Under the pieces are notes generated by a model that worked only from the letters and a program-made list of their open reading frames with translations, was not told where the DNA came from and did not search any database. Made by a program: the position numbers and the translations under genes. From Topomyia yanbarensis (Eukaryota; Arthropoda; Insecta; Diptera; Culicidae), in contig NC_080672.1 of assembly GCF_030247195.1 (NCBI RefSeq), forward strand, positions 63,456,549-63,520,548: a DNA stretch of 64,000 nt. The letters run 5' to 3'. Shown in pieces: positions 56,430-64,000 of this stretch; position 1 is the first letter of the stretch; each line of letters begins with the position of its first letter.

Positions 56430-57340
56430 CAGTAGGGTGACAGCACCACTCCTGGACACACCACCACTTCTCCACCATCCACACAGACTGGCAATTTCTG
56501 CATGGCAATCGGAAAGCTAACTGTGGGTCGAGACTTTGTGCTCTTCCCTAACGAAGATAATCTGGCGGCAACCTTAAGATTGTCTAATTTGCCGAGCCCT
56601 TCGGCTCCCTTGTGCCATTCAGCACCGCAACTCCCTTCTCGCACCATTGCAACACCATTTACTCGTTGAGCTCCCGACTTGTTCGCGAACTACTCGGTTT
56701 AGTCCCCGACAGTGGACCAACCAACTAGGTGTAGAGGTCAGTTCGACGATTCCGGTGGAGCAGGGCGTCCGGTTCGCGGGTGCGGTCTACTCAGTCTAGT
56801 CCCCGCGAAGGAAGTTCTCCCTACACCGATTCTTCTTTGCTTTTAGCACCACAATTTCTTTAGCCCCTTTGGCTCTTTGTCTTGTGCCATTTAGCACCGC
56901 AACTCCTTTAGGCCCCTTTGGTGCCCATCTCGTTCCATTTCGACCTACTTCCCCGATGAGCTATTCAGCTCCCGAGTTTACTAAAATCTTGTTCGCGAAC
57001 TACTCGATCTAGTCGCTGGCGGTGGACCTAGCCTACTCAACAAGCCAGCCAGCAGGTGATCAGGTCCCTCCGTCAATTCCGGGTGGAACATAGCTTCCGG
57101 TTCACTGGCGCCCCAACGACTCACTGCTAGCTATTCGACGCGGTCTGCACAATTTAATCCCCGGCAGTGGATCTAGTCTACCCACGAGCTACCCGGTAAG
57201 GTATCGCGATCGGTCCGGCGATTCCGGTGAAGCTTGACGTCCGGTTCGCTGGCACCCCGAAGACCCAAACCCTACGTGCTACGTCTCGTACTAGTGAACT
57301 GGTCCCCGGCGGTGGACCTAGTCTACACCGTCGGAGAGCT
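56430..57340 (-). repeat. 3' region of the R1-clade LINE with imperfect tandem modules
   Basis: The words GTTCGCGAACTACTCG (about 56680, 56992), CTAGTCCCCG or its variants with GGCGGTGGACCTAG (about 56700, 56800, 57010, 57160, 57300) and GACGATTCCGGTGGAGC/CTTCCGGTTC (about 56750, 57080, 57220) recur in the same order, giving two to four degenerate modules. The GC-rich composition contrasts with surrounding A/T-rich DNA. Confidence 0.6.
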
Positions 57341-59800
57341 CTTGGGCGGCGGAATTTCTCCCGAAACCCGATCTGTGGTTTCTTGGCGGTGTTCTAGTCA
57401 ATGGCGCTACTTTGTTGGTCCCTTCGCCACTTCCCCTGCAGTTCGGAAAGTATACCCGGAATCACTCTGTAGTCCCAGATATGCTCGTCATGGCACATCT
57501 CTTCAACGATATTGTCAACTGTCACACCTGGCATACCCCTACGAACTTCTTAGAACCTAGGGCATTCGAAGACTATGTGTTCCAGTGTCACCGGCACGTT
57601 CGCACACTCCGGACAAAGGGGCGACGAAGTATGTCCAAACCGATGCAAGTATTTCCGGAAGTATCCGTGCTCGGATAAAAACTGCGTCAAATGAAAGATC
57701 ACCTCTCCATGCTTCCTATGCACTCAAGCCGAGACATTTGGGATGAGCCGGTGGCTCTACCTTCCTTTCGCCGCGTTGTTCCACTCCTGCTGACATTAAG
57801 ACAATAAGTCCGCTCGTACCAGTCTGCTTGCATTACGTGCATTTCTCCGCTGGTTGCGTTCCACGTCCTCGGCCAGAGTGATGCAGATAGGGATCATCCC
57901 AGCGATAACGCATAGTGCCTCCTTCTGTAGGCACAGGCGACTCGTACGGCTATCAGCCGGAATGTCCTGTTCAGCTTTTCACAGTTCCGCTTGATTTTCA
58001 GCTCAGCACGAACTCCATATCGGAGACAGTATCGATGACAAAACAGTAGATAGCAGACGTCTCGTGGTGCTTTTTGGACCGCCGACGTTTGGCATGATTC
58101 TCGCTATTGTGTTAGTTATCTTCGACGACTTTTCGTAGGCGTTGTCGACGATTTTAACTTTCCTGGGCAGCCGCAGTGCTAAGACCACATCGTGCATCCT
58201 ATTCAAAAAAGTTGGACTGAGAATTGAGCCCTGAGGAACGCCCGCTGTGACTTGCATTGACTTTTACCCTTCAATGGTCTCGTACAGCAGCAGTCTGCTC
58301 TGGCAGTAGCTCTTCAAGATCTGGAAAGCCGGGAGCTTTCGTTCTTTGCAGGGCTACAGCGGTAGCTTCCCAGCTGGCGCTGATAAATGCATTCTTCACA
58401 TCTATCGTGACCACCGCGCAGTATCGATCCCCTTTTCGCTTCTGTTTACATTCTTTCTCAGCACTCTCGAGCACTGTCCGAATTGTATCCACTGTTTACG
58501 CTCCTTTGCGGAATCCGAACTGCTTCGTTGAAAGTCTGCGTTCACCTTCTGTGAATTTCGTCAACCTGTTAAGGATGATCCTTTCCAGGAGTTTTCCGAG
58601 TGTATCCACCAGACATATGGGCATGTAAGAGGCCGGATCGCCCGGTGGTTTCCCTGGCTTTGGCAGTAACACTAGCTTCTAGACCTTCCACATTTCGGAG
58701 AAGTTGCCTTCATTTAGACAGTTCTGCAGCATTTCAACACCACGTTTGGGTTCCATTCGGACCGGAGGCTTTTTTTGATTTTAGGCGCTTCGATGCTTCT
58801 GCGAGCGCGAGCAAACACTTGCCGATCGGCCGTGTTTGCTCCTTCTTCGCCATGCCGCGATGGTGGCGACATAGTTGGATCATGCTTCGGGAAAAGACCC
58901 TCAACGAATATCTTCAGCTTTCTCGGACACTGGCGTCGTTCCTTTAAAGCGGCACCTTCCCGAAACGCTGCCTTGCGCTGTTCTCCGTTATTGCTCTCTG
59001 AGCTCGCCTTCTGGTACTGAGACAAGCAACGCGTAGCGTACTAAGCGTCTCGTTCCACCAGTAACAAGGACGCCATCTAATGCGAAGTTACAGTTTTCGT
59101 GGTATTGTGGCGTCACAAGCCGTCACAATCCTTCTTGTAAGATCAGCCGCATCTAAGTTCTCGGTCCCGCCATTCGGCCGAAGTGCCTCAACGAAGAGTT
59201 CTTTGTTGAAGGTATTCGTTCGCCGGTCATCCTTCTCCGTGCTGCAGCAGGGTTACGTTGACCGATACGGTAGCGAATCGCTTTATGGTCGCTATGCGTA
59301 TATGTTTCGCATACTCTCCAACCCATGTTCTCTGTCAATGAAGGACTGCAGAATGTGACGTCGATGATAGACTCCCTCTCGTCTCACCGAAATGTGCCAA
59401 CAGAAACTTCATTGCACAATCGTAAGTCTAACTTCGATGAAGCTTCCTGCCGTATACAGTCTTTTGTGTTGGTTACTCTACTGCCCCACTCCACAACCCA
59501 GGCATTGAAGTCACCTCCAGTGACTCCCGGCTTGATTAACTGCTTCAGCATTGGGCTGCACAACTCTACTGTCCACCTTCGAGAAGCGTAACAGCTGCAC
59601 ACGAAGACACCGTTGATTTTGACGATCACGAAGCCCTCGTATGAGCGTTCTACAACTTCTTGAATGGGAAATCTGCCCATACCTTGTATCACAGCCGTTC
59701 TTGATCCATTCGCCACCAAGTTATCGTTATCAGGGGGGACTTGGTACGGCTCAGTGGTCAAAGCAACATTATTCATAGTTTCGATTGTAGACTGCCACAA
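57290..59800 (-). pseudogene. R1-clade ORF2: endonuclease, RT (FADD lost), zinc motif
   Basis: From 59800 downward: WQSTIETMNNVALTTEPYQV (endonuclease start with the Glu block), MGRFPIQEVVERSYEGFVIV, then TGGDFNAWVVEWGSRVTN (catalytic Asp/Asn). A linker with GLFPKHDPTM near 58880 follows. RT blocks are YCAVVTIDVKNAFISASWEA near 58400 (first catalytic Asp) and QVTAGVPQGSILSPTF at about 58255. The frame then reads RLPRKVKIV and jumps directly to KITNTIARIMPNVGGPKSTT in the thumb, so about 100 residues including the FADD box are missing. The C-terminus has CPECANVPVTLEHIVFEC at about 57605-57552, a CCHC motif. Several stops add to the loss. The enzyme normally nicks DNA and primes cDNA at the nick. 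Confidence 0.87.
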
Positions 59801-59818
59801 AACTGTCTGTGCGATTTT

Positions 59819-60840
59819 TTACAGTGATTCAGATTTATCTGGGTTATCTACATTACCGTTGGCCTGTAGTCGCCTTCTTATAGGCAGGGCATTTAAAGCC
59901 ACCCATCTGATGGTCCTTTCCGTCAGCAGGAGAGCAAAGCAAGCACTTCGTCCTCTGCGTGCAATCTCTCGCAAGATGGCCCGTCTCCACGTATTTCCAG
60001 CACATCCCGGATCTATCCAGGCCTTTGCAAGCCCCAGCCAAATGTCCAAAGCCCAAACACTTGAAGCATTTCTCCGCTTGTTTATTTACTCGTGGGTGGC
60101 TCTCGATCAGTCGACCATAACTTTGCCAACCTCCAGTACCTTATCGGCAGCGGTAACCGGTGAACGAATCATCGCTGTCTGTGTTCCTCCATATCCCTTC
60201 TTTAACCGGATCGTCATGCGCATTCCGCCCAGGTTACACTTCTGCTTCAGTACACCTCTCAGCTCGTCTTCCGTTGTGAGTTCATCGAGATCCTTGCACA
60301 AAATCACCATCTCGCGGTTTAGGGCTTTAACTTCTGCCTTTTCACCCATTGATTTGGTTATAGTTTCCTGCAAGGTCGAGCTGCTAGTCGTGGGATCCTT
60401 CTTCAACTCGAAGAGCACCTCGCGCTTTTGGGTACGCCTGATTCTTACCACGTTTTCCTCCAAATCCCTCAGCTCCGGGTTCTTCCTGTCCTTCTTGAGC
60501 AGCACTGCATACGTCGCTGCGTCATTGGCTTTGACGAGCACGACTTCTTCCTATGGTGCCTTCTGACGAGCTGAAGGTTTTCGTTTTCTCTTCTGTTCTA
60601 CTTTTTGCTCTTCCTTCTGCTTTTGCTATTTCCCGTATTTCTTCTTCCGGCCTACAACAGCTTTCTCACTGTTGGGCGACGTCCTTTCTCTAAGGAATAT
60701 GGTAAAAAACCACTTTGTGCATAAGGACGTCCTTTCTTTCACCAACAACAGCGCTCTCGAGCGTCCGCTTCATGGGCCCGCCTGGTCTTCCGTCTCCTGA
60801 CGAGGTTCTTGTCCTCTTTGAAGTCTAGGGGCTAAGAAGA
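59819..60840 (-). pseudogene. R1-clade ORF1 (gag-like, three CCHC knuckles)
   Basis: The minus strand from about 60541 gives a Lys/Glu-rich region (LRDLEENVVRIRRTQKREVL), an MVILCKDLDELTTEDELRGV stretch typical of R1 ORF1, and three knuckles at 60040-59890: CFKCLGFGHLAGAC, CWKYVETGHLARDC (its second Cys replaced by Tyr) and CLLCSPADGKDHQ...KCPA. A stop near 60107 separates the knuckles from the upstream part. The protein coats element RNA. N-terminal Lys/Arg-rich sequence can be traced to about 60840 with interruptions. Confidence 0.8.
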
Positions 60841-60852
60841 TTGATAATGGCT

Positions 60853-60952
60853 GGCCAAAAAATAATTTGAAATTTATTCAATGGAACAGTAGAAGTATCT
60901 TACCAAAGATTGATAGACTGAAAGCATTAACTATAAATAATAATATTGATAT
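60853..60952 (+). pseudogene. LINE ORF2 endonuclease start (left part of an interrupted copy)
   Basis: The plus strand reads NLKFIQWNSRSILPKIDRLK and ends NNNIDI at the 16-base direct repeat ATAATAATATTGATAT (60937-60952). QWN.RS is the opening of LINE endonucleases, where the Asn is a metal-site residue. The reading continues after the insertion at 63671. Confidence 0.75.
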
Positions 60953-61067
60953 TATTATTATTATTATTTATTTATAAAGGTTTTAACCACAAGGGTCATT
61001 CGCCTTTTTTAGAAATAATAAACATTTCAGGAAATTACATTTCAAAAGTATAAGAAAAATGCGAAAA

Positions 61068-63518
61068 TTATTGCGATCGTCTGTCCTGGGCGCACTGCTT
61101 GCTGTTTCTCGTTATCTTTCTCGGGGGCGAAGCGTTATTGCCATTATTCCCTTTACCGTTTGCTGCTTTTTTTTTTTTTTTATTCAATTCGTTTATTTGA
61201 TAGGCACAAATGCGTTAGCTTGGCGGTGCCAAATTCTTTTGTTTTTACATTTTGGATATCTTAAAACTAGGAGGTTACAATGTTGAAATATTTTTTTTTA
61301 TACAAGAAAAAAAAAAGTTTACAGCTATCTTAAGACTAGAAATAAGATTCAATATACAAGAGAGGGCCAAAAGATTTTTTTATGGAAAATTTTTTAAAAC
61401 AAGGGATTCAGTTTGATATACAAGAGGGGGAGTAATAGTATTTTACGAAATATTTTACAGTTATCTTAAAACTAACAAAAGGTGGAACAAATATTTAAGA
61501 GAAATTTCACAGATATCTTAAAACTAGGGATACAATTCTATTTACAAGATGGAGGACAAGAGTTTCAATAAAGAGTAAAAATTACAGCTATCTTAAAACT
61601 AGGAATACAGAAATCAAATTTGATTTTTTAACGAAGACTTATGCTTGGTCAAGATATTTCAGAGGGGGGCCTATTTCCACATCAGTGTAGCAGCAGGTGT
61701 ATCGAGGACAGGGGAGAGAAGACGTATATGGTGACAGGGAAAGAAGAGCAAAACTTGCAACTATCGCGCAAACGGGAGATCAGCGAAACAAATTTGCGCC
61801 TCAGTCTAGTAAGTCGTCGAGTACCGGGTTGGCGGATGGTATTATTCGGACCCGCGGGGAATCCTTAAAAAGTCATCGGACATCAAGTCGCTCTCGCTTC
61901 AGTTTCCTTCTATGCAGGCGTAGTGGTAAAGGCGACGGCGGTTACATAGTGGCACTCTGCAGCTGATCGGTTCCACAAGCAAGAGGAAATTTCTAAAAAC
62001 AAGAAATAAAAGAGAGGGGCTAAATTGGGATATTTATCGTTTTAATGAAATTGTAAATAAGGGACATATAGGGGAGATCGCGATTTGCTAGCATATCCCG
62101 GACTGGGACATTGGGTGGTCTACCTCGGGCCCGAAGGGAATCCTTTAACAGAGACCTGGCGTCACAATACTCGGCACAAACCCAGACAACGTGGTCGATG
62201 TCGTGATAACCCTCGTCACAAGCGCACAGACTACTCTCCGCAAGCCCAATACGCCGCAAATGTGCATGCAACGTGTAGTGGTTAGACATGAGCCGGGACA
62301 TTACACGAATAAAATCCCGACCCACATCCATCCCCCTGAACCAAGGCTTCGTTGATACCTTCGGGATAATGGAATGTAGCCATCGTCCAAGTTCACCATT
62401 GCTCCATGAGGTTTGCCAACTGTTGAGTGTCCTCTGACGACAAATACTAAAAAATTCGTTGAAGCAGATTGGTCTTTCGTATATGTCACCATTTAATGCG
62501 CCCACCTTTGCTAATGAGTCGGCCTTTTCATTGCCCGGGATAGAACAATGAGAGGGGACCCAAACAAAGGTAATCTGGTAAGATTTTTCAGATAACGTAT
62601 ACAAGGACTCCCGTATCTTCTGCCGTTTGCTGCTTGTTGGTTAATCTGTGTGTCCTCTTCATCGCTCTCGTGTACGTCCATATCACTATCGCTAGAGTTG
62701 GTTGATTGTTCACTGTTGGCTGATATTTGATGCTTTTTGTGTTTACTAGTGACCTTGGTGTATCCGTCTTCTTTTTTAGTCATTCCTGCGGCCGGTGTAC
62801 TGGATGTTTGCTTTGGGCTATCGGAGATTATCTTTTGGCCGGTTGACTGTGGTTTAGCGGTGGAAGGCTGTTTATCAGTGCGTGTTGTAGTAGATCCATT
62901 TTCCGCAGCAGTTTTAGCGCATGGTTTACCGTAGTGTGCCGTTTGGTTGCAGAACTGGCACGTGGGCGTCTGTCCAGGGTATGTGCAAAGGGTTTTTTGA
63001 ATGTAGGTAATCCCTTGAGAAGATTTGCATTCGAAGGTCAAGTAAGATGGTATAGGTTTGTGCAGCTGCATTCTGACGATACGAACCCCGTTGAGAATAC
63101 CGGGGAAAAAGTTTCTCCATGTGTCATTCTTGACGGATTCCACTTCTCCGTATTGGGACATGTATTTTTTAATGTACTCGGAGCTGGTGCGCGGTGCCAA
63201 ATCATGCAATAAAACTTCAGTAAAATCTCGGTCTATATAGACGGGGATCTTGGTTTTAATGTTTTCGTATTCGATTTCGTGTTGCATATTATTCATCACA
63301 CTAAAGAATTCTGCATCGGATAGCGTCTGGAACGTTATTAGTATCACGTTTTTAGTATGATGCAGCTGGAGGTGTGTAACTGCCGCAAGATCAAGATTCA
63401 TGTTCACTTTTATTAACTGTTCCACCTCACGCACTGTAGGTCTTCGTCGAGTTTGCGTAAAGTCAATCACGACAGTGTTTTCCCTTAGCGGGCGCACTTT
63501 GCTTTTTTGTTCGCTCAT
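61068..63518 (-). CDS. ORF1 RNA-binding protein, intact except for an insertion
   Basis: Starts MSEQKSKVRPL at 63518, with an RRM-like region (VREVEQLIKVNMNLDLAAVT, then LQLHHTKNVILITF; PVYIDRDFTEVLLHDLAPRT), a VRIVRMQLHKPIPSYLTFEC segment, one CCHC knuckle (CQFCNQTAHYGKPC) and a Ser/Thr/Lys-rich acidic tail. At 62623 it is broken by a LINE insertion that ends at 61169. If the insertion and one copy of its 13-base duplication (CCGTTTGCTGCTT) are left out, the reading continues in frame through a basic tail to a stop at 61070-61068, 327 codons in all with no other stop. Such proteins bind element RNA. Relics of the same family are at 4090-4800 and perhaps 24060-24310. Confidence 0.8.
61182..62019 (-). 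repeat. LINE 3' UTR with about 80-bp tandem modules (copy 3)
   Basis: On the minus strand, five or six modules of about 80 bases between 61640 and 61250, each with CTAGTTTTAAGATAGCTGTA or a variant and a C-rich box (CCCCCTCTTGTATATCAAAC). They are preceded by a unique part (62019-61650) with GATCTCCCGTTTGCGCGATA, the equivalent of which starts the copy at 36540. Confidence 0.85.
62020..62622 (-). pseudogene. RNase H domain and C-terminus of a LINE ORF2 (truncated)
   Basis: Open without a stop from the truncation point at 62622 to the stop at 62020. It reads VWVPSHCSIPGNEKADSLAK (RNase H His/Asp block, pattern H..IPGNE.AD), then a helical linker, RVMSRLMSNHYTLHAHLRRI and SSLCACDEGYHDIDHVVWVC, the C-terminal Cys/His motif of RNase H LINEs. 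The reverse transcriptase, endonuclease and the first RNase H catalytic residues are absent because of 5' truncation. The lack of stops and frameshifts suggests that this is one of the younger insertions in the window. Confidence 0.85.
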
Positions 63519-63670
63519 TTTGCTCACCGTGGGGCAACGAGGCTTTTTTCTGTTACTGGTGTAAAGAAGAAACGAAGCGACGCGGGTAAAAATTCGTTCG
63601 TTTGCTTTGCTGTGAACGAGCGGTGTGTATTTAGCTTCTGGTCTGTGCGAGATCAAGAACTAGACTGATA

Positions 63671-64000
63671 ATAATAATATTGATATATTTTGTATCTGTA
63701 AAACTTGGTTAAACGAGTTTCAATATTTTTAGGAAATGATTCATATGGTGATGTTATGATTGGAATTCGTCAATATATTGAGTATTGTGCTTTAAATCTT
63801 CCTACATCAAATTCCATTGAATGTGTAGGCTTATCAATTAAATTAAATTAAATCAAATATTCCATTTTATCTATTTATATCCCACCAAACGGTAGTCTTT
63901 CATCTTCTGAATTTAATAGAATAATTGCTAATGTTACTGAACCATATTTTATCCTAGGCATGTCAATGCTCATAGCTCTTCCTGGCGATGTGAAAGAGAC
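63671..64000 (+). pseudogene. LINE ORF2 endonuclease (right part of the interrupted copy, runs off the window)
   Basis: Continues from 60952: FLGNDSYGDVMIGIRQYIEY, then NLPTSNSIECVGLSIKLN, a stop, SIYIPPNGSLSSSEFNRIIA and EPYFILG. After a one-base frame change, NAHSSSWRCERD at 63966-64000 is the GDFNAHSSSW block of APE endonucleases with its GDF damaged. Stops and the frameshift show decay. The rest of ORF2 lies beyond the window. Confidence 0.75.

Larger units (their letters stand above)
56220..60848 (-). mobile_element. R1-clade LINE, near full length, dead
   Basis: Minus-strand element about 4.6 kb long: ORF1 with three CCHC knuckles (60600-59819), ORF2 with endonuclease, reverse transcriptase and C-terminal zinc motif (59800-57290), and a repeat-bearing 3' part (57340-56430). 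Both ORFs contain stops and frameshifts, and the RT lacks the FADD segment. Diagnostic phrases are those of R1-type elements of insects. R1 elements proper sit in 28S rRNA genes; no rDNA flanks are visible here, so this is a dispersed R1-clade family. The exact ends are uncertain; the 5' end abuts a different LINE at about 60850. Confidence 0.85.
61169..62622 (-). mobile_element. 5'-truncated RNase H LINE inserted in the ORF1
   Basis: Minus-strand insertion between two copies of CCGTTTGCTGCTT (61156-61168 and 62623-62635). Its 5' end is truncated inside RNase H, and its 3' end is a T run (A tail on the minus strand) at 61169-61181 after the shared terminus TATTCAATTCGTTTATTTGA. The 3' UTR (62019-61182) contains the CTAGTTTTAAGATAGCTGTA modules also found at 12488-12994 and 36540-37060, which identifies those as 3' ends of this same LINE family. 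Confidence 0.9.
60953..63670 (-). mobile_element. ORF1-only, TAA-tailed retroelement inserted with 16-bp duplication
   Basis: On the minus strand: a short 5' leader (63670-63519), a single ORF1 (63518-61068, itself interrupted), about 90 bases of 3' UTR with GGCGAATGACCCTTGTGGTT, and a TAA-repeat tail at 60975-60953. ATAATAATATTGATAT flanks it at 60937-60952 and 63671-63686. No ORF2 sequence (endonuclease, RT) lies between the ORF1 stop and the tail. A TAA tail is known for I-clade LINEs. Either ORF2 was deleted, or this is a non-autonomous family that keeps only ORF1 and the 3' end. Confidence 0.8.

Noticed and set aside
59664..60566. 300-codon plus-strand frame
   Set aside because: It is antisense to the R1-clade ORF1 and the start of ORF2, which have definite zinc knuckles and endonuclease motifs on the minus strand.

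Overview
The window is eukaryotic, A/T-rich, repeat-dense DNA with no intact host gene that I can recognise. The mix of RNase H-bearing and R1-clade LINEs, a tRNA-type SINE, Tc1, piggyBac-like, pogo-like and hAT-like elements, and a very common repeat ending in a CGGCCCTCCGGGCC palindrome, suggests a culicine mosquito (Aedes type). This assignment rests on remembered element types, not on a search. All protein-like sequence belongs to transposable elements, apart from a decayed histone H2A fragment near 8.9-9.1 kb.

Layout. 1-6.9 kb: a plus-strand LINE, internally deleted and split by a 4.56-kb hAT-like insertion (984-5545) that itself holds a pogo-like MITE, a piggyBac-like MITE and a LINE ORF1 relic. 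7-8.5 kb: a common repeat split by a 1.18-kb foldback element with 8-bp target duplications. 8.9-10 kb: H2A relic and a small foldback MITE. 10-12.5 kb: unassigned sequence. 12.5-19 kb: LINE 3' end, composite repeat, TTCAC-rich repeat, an inverted pair around a LINE relic, a MITE. 19.4-22.4 kb: a strand-asymmetric T-rich tract carrying a pogo-like element and another MITE. 22.5-31 kb: decayed mariner-like transposase, gag relics, unassigned sequence, a MITE with iterated TATCGCCC motifs, a hAT-like element with a nested composite repeat. 31.9-33.6 kb: a Tc1 element with double (IR/DR-type) terminal repeats. 34-35.6 kb: a piggyBac-like foldback element. 36.2-36.4 kb: a tRNA-derived SINE.

36.5-47.1 kb is the most striking part: an 8.4-kb array of a 9-bp repeat, plus decayed edges on both sides. 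Two variants, ATGAATCAA and ATGAATGAA, are arranged in blocks, and the whole shows a higher-order unit of about 3.5-4 kb present roughly twice. Because 9 is a multiple of 3 the array is open over thousands of codons on both strands; I treat it as a satellite, not a gene.

47.1-56.2 kb: a second pogo-like MITE, a microsatellite, GC-rich islands, a tandem array of about 315-bp units, a perfect 37-bp hairpin and unassigned sequence. 56.2-60.85 kb: an almost full-length but dead R1-clade LINE on the minus strand, missing its FADD box. 60.85-64 kb: a three-level nest: a LINE endonuclease reading frame (plus strand) is interrupted by an ORF1-only, TAA-tailed retroelement (minus strand), whose ORF1 is in turn interrupted by a 5'-truncated RNase H LINE. 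Both insertions have readable target-site duplications, and removing the inner one restores one continuous 327-codon ORF1.

The elements do not work together as a pathway. The window is best read as layered transposon and satellite history.
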